Assembly (NCBI GenBank): GCA_963575645.1
Contig: OY754467.1
Span: forward strand, 1,364,001 to 1,428,000
DNA from: Xanthostigma xanthostigma
Lineage: Eukaryota > Arthropoda > Insecta > Raphidioptera > Raphidiidae
Direction of reading: 5' to 3'
DNA length: 64,000 nt
In this document: positions 11,486 to 22,734 of the stretch, piece by piece
Layout: each line of letters opens with the position of its first letter
How positions within the stretch are numbered: position 1 is the stretch's first letter
Position numbers and translations under genes: made by a program
Notes under the pieces: model-generated
Seen by the model: the letters and a program-made list of their open reading frames with translations, nothing else
The model's database searches: none
Told to the model about the DNA's origin: nothing

Positions 11486-12185
11486 AGAGCTGGCTACGGA
11501 GAAAATGGGTGACTCGGTGCAGAGCTGATTTGTAGAATAATAGGAGATAGTATAAGTAAGTAGGGAAAAAATTGCCAGAAGGCTAGGCGGAAGATAAAGA
11601 GCCGCCAGAAGGCGCTAATGTTGCGAAAAATCAGTGCACTTCTGGCAATTTCTATACTTATTCTGTAATTCAAAACTAGATTATACATTACATAATATAT
11701 TATACATTCTATAGTTATAAGGGCATACTGAAAATTCAAACATGATATAATAATTACATTCGACAAACATTCAAAATTATTAATGACATTTTGATAGAAA
11801 TAAAATTAATCGTCATATATTTTCATTAATAAAATTACGTTGTTATAACAACGTAATTTTATTAATTTATTTAATTTTATTTCTATCAAAATGTCATTAA
11901 TAATTTTGAATATTTGTCGAATGTAATTATTATATCATGTTTGAATTTTCAGTATGCCCTTATAACTATATAATTTATAATATATAATCTAGTTTTGAAT
12001 TACAGAATAAGTATAGAAATTGCCAGAAGTGCACTGATTTTTCGCAACATTAGCGCCTTCTGGCGGCTCTTTATCTTCCGCCTAGCCTTCTGGCAATTTT
12101 TTCCCTACTTACTTATACTATCTCCTATTATTCTACAAATTTTCAGCTCTGCATTGAGTCACCCATTTTCTCCGTAGCCAGCTCT
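11486..12185. repeat. Large near-perfect inverted repeat (700 bp)
   Basis: The left arm begins AGAGCTGGCTACGGAGAAAA and the right arm ends with its inverse. The arms meet with almost no spacer at a 30-bp perfect palindrome (11831-11860, centre TTATAA). Each arm is about 340-360 bp with few differences. The same peptide-like open frame therefore appears on opposite strands of the two arms; that is symmetry and does not indicate two genes. This is a foldback-type element or a head-to-head duplication. Confidence 0.93.
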
Positions 12186-12471
12186 TAACCAGAACGTATG
12201 ACGGAGTATGGATATTCATGAAACAGCCATCTGTGCCCGACGAACCTCCTCCATGACAATGACTTAAGAGAGAAGGAATAGTGTCGTCTGTGAACAATAA
12301 CGACTAATATCATCATCCACTGTATAGTTCCTATTTTCACTGCTTTGTCAACTACTACCAATCCAGGACCGGACCGAGAGATCACATCAAAAACATAAAA
12401 TGTAACGCAACACAGTTGTTCCGCTACAAAAAGTTGTGAGATTTCATGTAAAACTAAGTCACTTATTTTAA

Positions 12472-13128
12472 GGAGGTTGATCCGTTACAGTCCCAATCAA
12501 AAGTAAGTCGAATTCTAAATGGGAACTTTTATAGTTTATAAGTCGATGATACCAATAAATTATTGTCATAAAGACATAAATAAATATTTTTTTTAATATT
12601 AATTAATTATTTCAGTACTTTATACTTAAACTTAATGGACTAACTTTTGTATTTTTTGTAAAAAAAATACATTTATGTAAATATCTGTATTTTACATATT
12701 TTTTGCAGTAAATAATTGAAAAAAGAAATTAGAAGTAATAAATATTAAAATTAAATCATTAATCTGTCAAGAATAAAAGTCCATAATCGAAAAGTGCTAA
12801 GGTTTAATAATTTTTTTATTGATTAAAAGTCTCCTAATTAAATTGGAAAAAATATTAAAATATGCGTAAGACATCGCTGCTTTACATAGATAGTTTTCCG
12901 AACTGCTGACATTATTTGGTTATTTGCAAAAAATTAAAATGAACAGTTTGCATGCTAGGTTGACATATTTTCCATAAGACTACATGTAAAAGTTTTTTTT
13001 TAATTTTTAACTTTATAAATCTCCTAATGATTTTGGATTTTTTACAGAAAATTTTGTCATAAAAAAATCTATTAAAAAAACTTTTTTTCAGATTTTTTTC
13101 ATTATCTTCGTAAAACGGCTCAACCTCC
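12472..13128. mobile_element. Repeat V, TTAA-flanked TIR element
   Basis: The left end GGAGGTTGATCCGTT and right end AACGGCTCAACCTCC are inverted repeats, each preceded or followed by TTAA (12468-12471 and 13129-13132). TTAA duplications are typical of piggyBac, so a piggyBac-like MITE is possible, although the terminal bases are not canonical. A partial copy is at 6145. Confidence 0.7.
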
Positions 13129-13215
13129 TTAAGTTAGTGTTTATGGAAGTACCTGTCCAATAACTTTGTTATAAATTGTTACTTAACTATTTTGGAGTTA
13201 GTTTTAAAAGGGGAA

Positions 13216-13730
13216 TTATAAAACGGTCCAATAAAAAAAAATTTTGGTGACTGATGATGAGATACTGTTTTAATAACTTGAGATATTAAAATAATAGTTG
13301 GGTGACTAAATTACTAAACGAGCGACTAAATTACTAAGTGAGCGACTAGAATTCCTTCGGTAATTTTTAAGCAGATATCTTCTGTTGTTTTTACTTTTTA
13401 TTTTTTTTTTTTCACTTTGAGACTACAACTTAAAACTTACATTTTCATAAAGATTGAAAACCACAGCTTTTTATGATAAAGGGGTATGCGAATTGTCTCG
13501 CAGTGAAACACGATGGGGCAAATATGGAGTTTTTAAAAAAACACTAAAAAATGTATATTTAATTGACAGTCAATTAAATATATATTTTTTAGAAAACGCA
13601 GTTCTATTCAAACAATTAACTATTAACAACTTAGTAATTTAGTCGCTCACTTAGTAATACAGTAACCCAAATTGATTATTTTTGTCACCCAAAATGGTAA
13701 TTTACAGTCACTCGTTTAAATACTACCCGT
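13216..13730. mobile_element. Repeat G copy 1
   Basis: Inverted sequences GTGACTAAATTACTAA (left) and TTAGTAATTTAGTCGC (right) enclose a body with a 33-bp palindrome around TTGACAGTCAA near 13568. It matches 30770-31500 over most of its length. The class is uncertain. Confidence 0.65.
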
Positions 13731-14054
13731 TTAAAAAGATTATAAAAACGTATTTCATGGTCTAATTTTTCTTTCTCTTAGTCTTAACTTCTACCCTTTC
13801 AGTTTTGTAGTTCTGAAACCCATATCCGTAGGGTATGCAATATTTTATTTTTTTCACATTACATAGTACTTTTAAACTACTATTTCAAACGAACTTCTGA
13901 ACAGGCCCATTAAAGTGTCTCGGTAATGTTTAAACAACAGTGCTTCCAACACCATAAAACTGTACATAATGGCGTCAAGTTGGAAATCATGCAGTGTTGC
14001 CAACACTAAAAAAAGTATACGGTCTATACATAAAAATCCAGAACATATTATTTT
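13731..14054. other. Unassigned sequence
   Basis: An open frame starts at 13969 and reads into the next element, but its first 40 codons resemble no known protein. Confidence 0.4.
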
Positions 14055-14086
14055 ATTATTCCAACTGCACAAGTGGAGGAATGGTA

Positions 14087-14800
14087 CCGTAAAACGGGGC
14101 TACTTTGACTTCCAGGGTTACTTTGACAGATTTTGGGGCTACTTTGACAGAGCGCCAAAATCGGTTACGAGCCAAAGAGATAATGCAGAAGAAGATGCCC
14201 CAGAAATAGATGTCACACCCACCATCGACGATACTCCAGAAATCGATTTCCCAACTATGCCAGAAGTCAGTTCGCCAAGCACCTTCAATAACTCTCGAAA
14301 ATCGATTTCTATTTTAGATTTAGATTTTCCCACTATGGATGACTCTCCTGAAATAGAAGATAATGTCTCAGCTTTCAAGAATAATCAACCAGTCCCTTCA
14401 ACCTCTGGACTGCTTACAAAGCACCAGACTGATTCCGACGAAGATGTGCCTCTGAGTTGTTTGGTTCGCAAGAAGTCAAAAACAAGGACAAGAAGAAGAA
14501 TAAGAAGGAGTCTAATTTTTGTTATATCTGTAGGTGCGACTATCTTTGACGTCAGTTGCATTTCAATGCCTTGTCAAAGAAACCCCACTTGAAGTGGGCC
14601 ACTTCTGAGGTTACTTTGACATTTAATAAATTAAAAAAAGTAGGGAGTTAGGGGGGTGGTAGGTCTTAAATTTGCCATAGATCTGATAACCAAAGGATAC
14701 ATTGTTCTGTTGGCGTAAAAAAAAGTGAAATTCGAGCCATAAAAAAAAAGTTACAAACCAAAAACCTCCAAAACCTGTTCAAAGTAGCCCCGTTTTACGG
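14087..14800 (+). mobile_element. TA-flanked TIR element X inside repeat E
   Basis: The 22-bp perfect inverted repeats start CCGTAAAACGGGGCTACTTT. TA flanks both sides (14085-14086 and 14801-14802), and the uninterrupted E copy at 36.47 kb has a single TA at that point. GGxTACTTTGACA is repeated twice more inside the left end, like subterminal transposase sites. TA duplication places it in Tc1/mariner/pogo. Confidence 0.88.
14133..14640 (+). pseudogene. Degraded C-terminal part of a transposase (pogo-like, tentative)
   Basis: An open frame through element X encodes an acidic, serine- and threonine-rich stretch (repeated EIDVTPTIDDTPEIDFP) followed by PSTSGLLTKHQTDSDEDVPLS and a lysine/arginine-rich patch. 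In a second frame, after a frameshift near 14500, it continues as a CxxCxCDY cysteine motif and an in-frame stop. Linkers like this, followed by a cysteine cluster, occur at the C-termini of DDE transposases. The catalytic domain is absent. Assignment rests on the element's TA flanks and general character. Confidence 0.5.
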
Positions 14801-15117
14801 TACTAATTTAGGTCAAAATTCACACTTCAAAATTTTACAATGTTTTTTTTTTTTTTGATTTTTGGAAAAAAAGTTTGTTCACCTATTAACACGATACAGG
14901 TCAAACGGATGAGCGGATTGAATCCAAATTTTGGGAGGATGTTTGATAAGCAAATACGAAGAGCCCTATTGTTTTTGGGGATAATCGGCGCATGTGCAGA
15001 CGTTGTTTTTTTACATTATAATGGTACCTATACTTGGAATGGTCCCGTTCGCGTCGCCCAATTGGTTGGAATTTTTTAATGTATTTCAGTATAGCATTCT
15101 TAAATACTTTATAGATC

Positions 15118-15400
15118 TTTGATTAACGTCTGAATAGAACTTTTCAAATAAATAAAATTATTGGCCAATTTTTTCAGACTATATTATATTAACAAAAATT
15201 ATAAAATAATAATTCAATAATTCAATAGATGACGTTTCGGTCCGGATTTGGATCTTCTTCAGAAATAATCTAAAAAATTAATTAAAATCTAGTCGAATTA
15301 AGTTTGAATTTATTTTATTAACGAAATATTAATGAAAAATTAATAATTTTTGTTAATATAATATAGTGTGAAAAAATTGGCCGATAATTTTATTTATTCA
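15118..15400 (-). mobile_element. Repeat F copy 2
   Basis: Inverted arms of about 58 bp (AATAAATAAAATTATTGGCC and inverse) flank a core with the ribozyme-like motif on the minus strand. It is about 85% like copy 1 by eye. Confidence 0.6.
15231..15262 (-). ncRNA. Hammerhead-like core in repeat F copy 2
   Basis: On the minus strand CTGAAGA and GAAACGTC enclose the AGATCC..GGACC region. The core residues are present, but the stem is less complete than in copy 1 and stem I is poor. Confidence 0.3.
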
Positions 15401-15408
15401 ACACGCGT

Positions 15409-15768
15409 GAGTAATATGTAATTTCGGGGCCCTGCTAAACGTGGGAGAAATAATATATTACTTCACTAGTGTAATAATGAATTTTCTGGCGTGGGAGAAA
15501 TAATATATTACTTCACTAGTGTAATAATGAATTTTCTGGACCAATAGAAACTCAGTAGCAAGCCCAAGCGCTAAATAATGAAAAAAACTGCAATCAGCTT
15601 CTGGACCAATAGGAACGTGGTAGGCGGTATTGTATACTTATATGAAAACAGCATCGCAATTCAGCGAAATCATGGCAATCTTGTGTATACACTGACGGTG
15701 GTACGTCAATCAATGAAGTGATTTATTATTTTTCCCTCTTTTATCAGGGCCCCGATTACATATTACTC
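15409..15768. mobile_element. TIR element with internal 50-bp duplication
   Basis: GAGTAATATGTAAT..CGGGGCCCTG at 15409-15433 is inverted at 15745-15768. The internal unit GTGGGAGAAATAATATATTA is repeated at 15441 and 15491. No protein is encoded and the superfamily is unknown. Confidence 0.7.
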
Positions 15769-15790
15769 CTGCTAGTTGAATAAAGTATTA

Positions 15791-15907
15791 TGTGCGACTA
15801 TTGATCGAAGGAGAATATTCCACTCGCGTGTGTTTTACCGCACTCGCTGCGCTCGTGCGGCAAATTTCACGCTCATGGAATCTTCTCCTTCTCTCACTAG
15901 TCGCACA
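15791..15907. repeat. 117-bp imperfect palindrome
   Basis: TGTGCGACTA at the left and TAGTCGCACA at the right enclose further paired blocks (AAGGAGAATATTCCA, CGCGTG) and a GC-rich loop, CCGCACTCGCTGCGCTCG. It is hairpin-forming DNA directly beside the previous TIR element. Confidence 0.75.
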
Positions 15908-16657
15908 ATATACTATTATTTTAATACTTCTAATTGCAGTGTTACTATAGTTACTGTGCATTATCATTATTATTTACTATCATAGTGACGTCACGAGTCG
16001 TTTTCACGCGAAAATTCATAATGATAAATTAAAAGTCATTTTTATGGCACTATTCGGTTATAAAATATTATCATAAAAATTGTAGTACAACTTTTCCACT
16101 TTAGGATTCATTTAAAACACTTTTCAAAAAGCGGTGTAGCAGCCTATTGTTTAGCTGAGGATTCAACAGAGTTGGCAATACTGCAGAAATGTTTTCCGAC
16201 TGTCACTACATCGGTATACAGTTGGTACTCGATTTCCAGTCCAGCAGTCAACGAATATATTTACATACCTAATTAGAGACGGGTTTAAATCCGTGTCGAA
16301 ATACATGGCAAGTGATATAATCGGATGTTCTACAGTGGATTCGATTAGCTTTTCCTATATCGATTTGTTTCAAGTGCTTTCGAAACGTTGAGTGAACCAG
16401 TCTTGCATCCGCGACACACCGGGTTCGATCACCGATTTGATAGCACATGTATTTTCCGTTTTGAAAACGAGTATTCACTTATACAGGCTGAACCATTTAG
16501 CAAATCGAAAATCAAAAGACGAAATACGTTGTGAAACACTCGCTGTATATTATATATCAAATAACAGACACAATGAAATAAATTATTTATGTAGAGAGAA
16601 TTAAATGAATTAAATTATTATTACAAAGATGTATAAACAATTAAAAAAAACAAGAGT
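15908..16657. other. Unassigned sequence
   Basis: No supported gene or repeat boundary. Confidence 0.4.
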
Positions 16658-16728
16658 TGCATCGGTTTGGAATCGAACCCGGGTCGCCTGCATGGCAGGC
16701 GAGCATTCTACAACTGAACTACCGATGC
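16658..16728 (-). pseudogene. tRNA-Gly(GCC)-like gene, probably pseudogene
   Basis: On the minus strand the 71-nt sequence has a perfect 7-bp acceptor (GCATCGG/CCGATGC), a D arm GGTAGTTCAGTTGTAGAATGC, loop CTGCCAT with anticodon GCC, and a B box GGTTCGATTCC. The anticodon stem has one mismatch, and the T stem loses about three pairs (CCAAA where CCCGG is usual). A working tRNA-Gly would pair there. It is therefore likely a decayed copy, though a divergent gene cannot be excluded. Confidence 0.7.
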
Positions 16729-17141
16729 TTGCGAGCGTGTTTTGTTAACATTGCATTACTAACGTGCTAAATACTATCAAACAAAAAATGTGACGATCGA
16801 AACTTACACTTTTTTCGCCTAGCCCCCATTTTCTATTTATATCTAGAACGTTCCAAAAACTTTTACAGATGCTATCAGTGCCAATAAATCACTAAATTTA
16901 GCATAATCGCGCCGACTTCCCACAAATGAATGAATAAAACGAAGCAAAAAATTATTTCATTTATAAAACTCAAAATTATTTACTGTTTTCTGTTACAAAC
17001 AAAATTTTTGATGACGTGTGACACGCATTTACAAGTTTTTTGACGTCGTATAAAAATTATTTTTAAAAGAACTTACAGCCGTGTCATAATTAGGCAAGCA
17101 AATGAAAAAAAGATAGTCGAGACGTTTTTATACGAAAAACA
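16729..17141. other. Unassigned AT-rich sequence
   Basis: A run near 17040 (TTTTTTGACGTCGTATAAAA) and nearby sequence are not assigned to any element or gene. Confidence 0.4.
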
Positions 17142-17720
17142 TCATATATATTAATACGCTAAGGTTAAGATGTTTGCCTCCCTTTTTAGAAAAAACCTCA
17201 CAATTTCTCCACATAAATTATATATCATTTTACAGATAATTGCTTGCTCTTGACATCGACAACTAAAAAATTTATTATTGCTTTTGTTTTTGTAAATTAA
17301 TTAAAATACAGCAACGCTGAACAACGTCTGCCATCTGACGTCTTTAATTTTGAAACAACGTCAACACTTCGATCTGTCATCTGACCTTCATATTGTAAAT
17401 ACTGCAGACTGCCATCTGACAGCTTTAATTTTGAAACAGCGAGCAACGCTGAACAACGTCACAGCAATGCTGCATGATGCCATCTGACGGCTTAGCTCAA
17501 CGCTTTTGCTACTTGCGCCTCTATATGACAATTTTAGTAAAATATTTCTTCGATCTGTCATCTGAGCTTCATATTGTAATGCAACAAAAAGAAGAACGTT
17601 ATAAGCAGTGTGCAAAATTAGAAACGAATTGAATACCTGCAAATATATTTAAAAAATAATTTTGTAAAGTGATAATTATTATACTTATTTAGTGTGAATA
17701 ATTCGCACAGGTCACACTAG
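17142..17720 (+). mobile_element. Helitron A copy 2, near intact
   Basis: It starts A|TCATATATATTAATACGC and ends with a GTGTGAATAATTCGCAC hairpin, AGGTCACA and CTAG|T. Both Helitron ends are present. An antisense open frame beginning MQVFNSFLILHTAYNVLLF is shared with other copies. Confidence 0.92.
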
Positions 17721-17919
17721 TATATAAAAAGAAAACTACGGTGTACATAGAGTGAAATTAACAGAGAGCATTTGATTAAACTGCCATTAAAATAAATGAC
17801 ATTCCCACTTTAGACAAGCGTAAGAACGCATTTGAGATGAAGGGTCGCCAACACAACGTATTGTGGTTGACGTGCTTTCAAAATATCAACCTCTCTCTCT
17901 CTAAAGCGCTTGAATGATT

Positions 17920-18580
17920 CACTTCTATAAAAGCTGAATAGGTATTATGACAATATAGTGCGAGAGCTCGTGAAGAATTTTGTAAAGACTAATGATATTT
18001 TTAGAGTAGCTAGTATAATGATCAAATTGATCTTTATATAAAACTAGTGGCCCGGTCCGGCTTTGCCTGGATTTGAAATTCACGTCTATAAAAGCTGAAT
18101 AGGTATTATGACAAGGAATAGACCAAGAGCTCGTGAAGAATTTTGTAAAGACTAATAATATTTTTAGAGTAGCTGGTATAATGATCAAATTGATCTTTAT
18201 ATAAAACTAGTGGCCCGGTCCGGCTTTGCCTGGATTTGAAATTCACGTCTATAAAAGCTGAATAGGTATTATGACAAGGAATATCCCGAGAGCTCGTGAA
18301 GAATTTTGTAAAGACTAATAATATTTTTAGAGTAGCTAGTATAATGATCAAACTGATCTTTATATAAAACTAGTGGCCCAGTCCGGCTTAGCCTGGATTT
18401 GTAAAGCTGAAATTCACGTCTATAAAAGCTGAATAGGTATTATGACAAGGAATAGGTCGAGAGCTCGTGAAGAATTTTGTAAAGACTAATCATATTTTTA
18501 GAGTAGCTAGTATAATGATCAATTTGATCTTTATATAAAACTAGTGGCCCAGTCCGGCTTCTCCTGGATTTGTGAAGCTG
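17920..18580 (-). repeat. 161-171-bp tandem array with Helitron-like ends
   Basis: Four units begin (plus strand) CACGTCTATAAAAGCTGAAT at 17920 (variant), 18081, 18244 and 18415. Each contains AACTAGTGGCCCGGTCCGGC. On the minus strand that reads as a CCGG-rich hairpin followed by CTAG|T, the Helitron 3' signature. Helitrons are known to form head-to-tail arrays, so a tandem truncated Helitron is inferred. Confidence 0.8.
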
Positions 18581-19349
18581 AAATTTGCTATCGGGTTAAT
18601 TTAGGGAATATAATTTACGGAAAAAAATAGCCAAACAGACGGTCGATTGTATCAAAATGAAGTTTGACAGTTTATATGTCCCAATTTGCAGTTACCATAT
18701 TTAGAAAATTGAAAAATCTCTTTAGGTACAGAAATTATACTGGCCGAATTCTCGTATAACAAAAAAATGCGTAAAATAATATAATTAAAAACTATTTAGA
18801 AGGAAGACCTTAGAGAGAAAAAAAAATGAATTTTTGTTCCGTACGCGAAAAACTTTTTTTTACATTAATAAATTAGCAAACTACCAACGCTGTAGGTGTT
18901 TTAAAACCTTTAAAAATTAAAACACAAAAAAAGCATACTCCTCGAATCCATTTTAACACATTTTTAAACAAACTTATTTTAACATAACTAACGTTTTTTT
19001 TTTTAATAATTCAACAATGGTTTAAAATTATTTTACAGAGTAGCTACTGTTTGCTACAATTGTTAAGAAACACCCATTGTTACAATGCTATCAACATAGA
19101 AAAATTAGTTTTTATTTTTTCAAACAATGTCACCGTCTAAAATTTAAAATTATTATTAACTTAAACCGCGCGATAAAAATTAACATAGCTTTGAAATTCT
19201 TTTTAAAACATCTTCATTGGTGCCACCACCGCCAAAAAATAAAACTTCACGGAAGCTCGTCTTTTGTCCAATTGGTTATAGTTGACAAACAACTTTTAAG
19301 AGTAGTGGAAGTTGTTAAAACGAACGTTACATATTGACTTTAAATACCG
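18581..19349. other. Unassigned AT-rich sequence
   Basis: No gene or element end is recognised. Confidence 0.4.
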
Positions 19350-19549
19350 CGCATACTTGTCCAGCATGAACCTGCACGACCAGCACAGCACGGAGCAAAT
19401 AAAGCCCGTCCGTGAAGATATCCATGTAGCGCAATTTTACCAGCACCTGACTATTTGTTCGTTTGTGCTGGTTTATGCCGATCAGGTGTGCGACATTGTG
19501 CAGGTTTAGACTGCGTGCTGGTTATATAGATTTATGGTTGACAGGTGCG
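19350..19549. mobile_element. MITE with CGCACACTTGTC-type ends, copy 1
   Basis: Ends CGCATACTTGTCCAGCATGA and (inverse) CGCACCTGTCAACCATAAAT are imperfect inverted repeats. They match the cleaner copy at 46321-46623. There is no coding capacity. Confidence 0.7.
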
Positions 19550-20470
19550 CGCGATATTTCATTGTAAAAATTTTCACCTACGTCAAACTCGCTGGCCGAG
19601 TTTCGATGTTCAAAGAAAATAAACGAGAAATCAAACGTTTTCTGGAAATTGAAGGGAGGCGGAAAAATTAAGAAGGGCGTCGCGCCGCCGCCTCTTTCTG
19701 TCGACGAGGGCGCGAACGAGCTGCATGCACGACGCCGTCGCTATATAAAGTGAATAAAAAATTAAAATAATAAAAAGCAAATGTCGCTTCATTATTTCGC
19801 ATTCCGACTTCAATTCCGCCGTGTTAATTGGAATTGTTTTGACGCTATTCGGTGTCTGAAGGAGGAAAGAACCATTTTACCATCTATATATCGAGGTGTT
19901 GTCGGTTCAGTGGCGTATCGTTTTACAAATTCGCGCTGGGCTGCGAAAAGCATTGTTTGAAAATATAATAACAAAACTGTTCTTCGATGTGGTGGTAAAT
20001 ATTTATTTACAACAATAAAATGTTAACAAAACAATTTAACAAATAAACAAACTAAAAGGACTCTCATATAATGGAAATGAAATAGAAATAATGTAACAAA
20101 CAAAACAACAACTTCTACGCAATAAAAATAATAGTCACTGAAATATATAAAAGAAATATTTATCTAAGCGCTCTAGAAATTTATATCTGAATTCAATGAT
20201 TTATGTTCTGATCTGTGAACTGTAGACGCGGTCTATATACTGCCGTAAAAAGGTAAAAGGCCAACTTATGAATTTGAGTAAATCAAGATTTACTAAAAAT
20301 GTCTTGACCGTCCAGAATTTTAGATTATTGAAACCAAAACATGGGGGAAACATTTTTTAAAGACAATAAAATTATTGCTGCAGCACTTACTGCCGTCGTT
20401 GGCTTCAGTATGAACTCATTTTTCAACAAATGTCACTTACTGTCCTTTGCCTTTTTAGGGGAGTATAAAT
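19550..20470. other. Unassigned sequence with a GC-rich patch
   Basis: Most of this stretch is AT-rich and unassigned. The exception is 19640-19745, described separately. Confidence 0.4.
19640..19750 (+). promoter_or_regulatory. GC-rich patch followed by a TATA-like box
   Basis: A run of CG-rich DNA (GGCGTCGCGCCGCCGCC near 19676) is followed by GTCGCTATATAAAGTG at 19737-19752. Such an island stands out from the AT-rich surroundings and could be a decayed or real pol II promoter. No transcript or downstream coding exon is visible, so this is weak. Confidence 0.2.
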
Positions 20471-20534
20471 CTTATGCCGCAAAGCTCAAAGCTATTAGTT
20501 TAGACGTCGGGCCGCAAACCGGTGACGGACCGCT
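20471..20534 (+). mobile_element. Helitron C 3' end fragment
   Basis: CTCAAAGCTATTAGTTTAGA is followed by GGGCCGCAAACCGGTGACGG and ACCGCTAG|T. The phrase CTCAAAGCTATTAGTT is shared with the C ends at 24.8 kb and 28.3 kb. Confidence 0.55.
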
Positions 20535-20635
20535 AGTTTTCTATAAGAAAGTCTGCTACAGCATATAAAATATGTCTATCTTTGGGCAATCTACAAATCC
20601 GAGCAAAGTCGGCCGGGATCGTTAGTGGCGGAAAA

Positions 20636-21226
20636 AAAATTGGTTGTCTGTAAAGTCGGTTTACGGACGATAATTTTACGTGATAACGTATTCCGTAATA
20701 CATAACCTAAATTTATATAATAATTATAATAATTCGAATCTATGATATTGCATCTTTCACTTCAAAAGGTTAATTTTATTTATTTAAATTACTCACCATA
20801 TAATATAATTGTTTTTTTAACTTTCTTTCGTATTTATTTTAAGTCTCAAAGATTAGCTGTCATAATATTTATAAAACAATTGTTTCACTGTTTATAATAT
20901 AAAATTCCAAAACCTACTTACAATATTTAAGTATTTTCATACGTCAAAAAATTGATTTTTATAATGATAAAATTTGTAAGAAAACGATTTTTTCGAGAGA
21001 TGAGACCTAGCTAAAACGATTTTTTGCCCCCCAAAATCCCTTTTTAGTAAATTTCATCCAAATCGTTAGGGCCGTTTTCGAGAAAAGCACGCACAGGGTC
21101 AGGCGGAACGTTACGCGTTACGAACGTTACGTTAGGAACGTTACACTTTTTCGTGCATGCAGCCGGTGTTTTATCAATTTATAAGATTGGTGATTCATCA
21201 ATTTATAAGACGTTATCACGTCAATA
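20636..21226 (+). repeat. Repeat D copy 2
   Basis: It has the same left end (TTGGTTGTCTGTAAAGTCGG) and right end (AGACGTTATCACGTCAA) as copy 1. The middle, from TAATACATAACCTAAA, is longer and resembles copy 3 in its outer parts only. Confidence 0.7.
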
Positions 21227-22208
21227 ATTTTGTAAAAGAGGGTGCGCCACTGGTCATTCAAACACGTCGCGGAGCGTACATGTTAGTCTCCTGCTTCCAT
21301 CCCGTCGCTAAATTAATTCAGAGTGGTGTCAAGTTAGGGTGTCGGGTATTCTATACCAACCTCTGGCCACGCCGTCGTCATCAGAGAACGTCGGCGCGGC
21401 GCGTACCGACCCACCGTCCGCCCGATCCCCCATTCTCCCCCTAGCTATTCACTCCAAGTCAACCGCACTACATGCACATGACAAAACACAGTCGCGGAAA
21501 ACAACTGACACTCAACATTATACAATTAATAGCTCAAGATTTTATGATGAAGTCATTCATCTTTACGAACTTCAAACACAAACAATTATTTTGTTTAAGC
21601 GACTTGTAAAACTAGTTGTTACCCGTGGCTTTGCTCGCGTTAATGTCAGTTGTTTTTTCCCAAATAAAAGCGTCTCTGGAAACAAAAGATACGTTAAATA
21701 ATACCAACTGTCAAAGAATGCTGAAACCTCATTTGTTTGAATTAAATCAAGTCACATATACAATGCGTCCAAAAAATCTGGAATCACCAGAATCAAAAGC
21801 CAAACTGACAGTTGTGTGGAAAAACTATGAAGCACGTCAAATAGTTCTCAAAAATTGAATAACATCAAAAGGTAGCTTATGTTTTGATGTTATTAAATTT
21901 TTTTAATGACTTTGAAGAGGTCTTGACTTCATAAATATTTTTTTAAAGGGCACCCAGCCAATTTTTATATTGTTTTAGATATAGATCTTAGAATCCTTTA
22001 CATAACTATGTCAAAATTTCGGTACCTTACATAAGAAAATTTCAGAAAAAAGCTTCTAGAAAGTGACACGCTAATTCCAATGAACACATAAAAATGTATG
22101 TAGGTATCTTTTCTGGTTTACAAGTTGTGTGTATTTAAAGTTTCAAAAATGTCCCTAAAACCTTCGAAAAGTCGTATTTTCCAAACAAAAATTTGTTCAA
22201 TAACATTC
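21227..22208. other. Unassigned sequence with one short dispersed repeat
   Basis: Around 21755-21800 the phrase ATGCGTCCAAAAAATCTGGAA resembles 28125-28160 and is probably a transposon fragment. Short open frames at 21157-21858 overlap and look unrelated to known proteins. Confidence 0.4.
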
Positions 22209-22734
22209 TCAATTTTAAATTTCTCCACATAAATTATATATCATTTTACAGATAATTGCTTGCTCTACTGACATTGACAACTAAAAAATTTATTATTGCT
22301 TTTGTTTTTGTAAATTAATTAAAATACAGCAACGCTGAACAACGTCTGCCATCTGAAGGCTTTAATTTTGAAACAACGTCAACACTTCGATCTGTCATCT
22401 GACCTTCATATTGTAAAACAACAGACACAATACTACATACTGCCATCTGACGGCGAGCAACGCTGAACATAGTCACAGCAATGCTGCATGATGCCATCTG
22501 ACGGGTTAGCCCAACGCTTTTGCTACTTGCGCCTCTATATGACAATTTTAGTAAAATATTTCTTCGATCTGTCATCTGAGCTTCATATTGTAATACAACA
22601 AAAAGAAGAACGTTATAAGCAGTGTGCAAAATTAGAAACGAATTGAATACCTGCAATCATATTTAAAAAATAATTTTGTAAAGTGATAATTATTATACTT
22701 ATTTAGTGCGAATAATTCGCACAGGTCACACTAG
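22209..22734 (+). mobile_element. Helitron A copy 3, 5'-truncated
   Basis: The 5' end is missing. It starts within TTTCTCCACATAAATTATAT and ends with GTGCGAATAATTCGCAC, AGGTCACA and CTAG|T. There is an internal deletion in the ATCTGACGG repeat region. Confidence 0.88.

Larger units (their letters stand above)
14055..15100 (+). repeat. Repeat E copy 1, interrupted
   Basis: The left part (ACAAGTGGAGGAATGG) and right part (CTAATTTAGGTCAAAATTC onward, to about 15080) match the continuous E copy at 36436. A 714-bp element lies between them. Family E copies share the word CAAACGGATGAGCGGATTG and a CCACTTGTGG palindrome near one end. Its class is not recognised. Confidence 0.75.

Noticed and set aside
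11494-12177. Two similar peptides as a duplicated gene pair
   Set aside because: They are the same arm of one inverted repeat read on the two strands.
13969-14592. The longest open frame (207 codons) as a host gene
   Set aside because: It crosses the left terminal repeat of element X and is mostly transposon sequence. The start lies in unrelated flank.
16658-16728. Functional tRNA-Gly gene
   Set aside because: The T stem has about three broken pairs and the anticodon stem one, so I call it a likely pseudogene despite a perfect acceptor stem.
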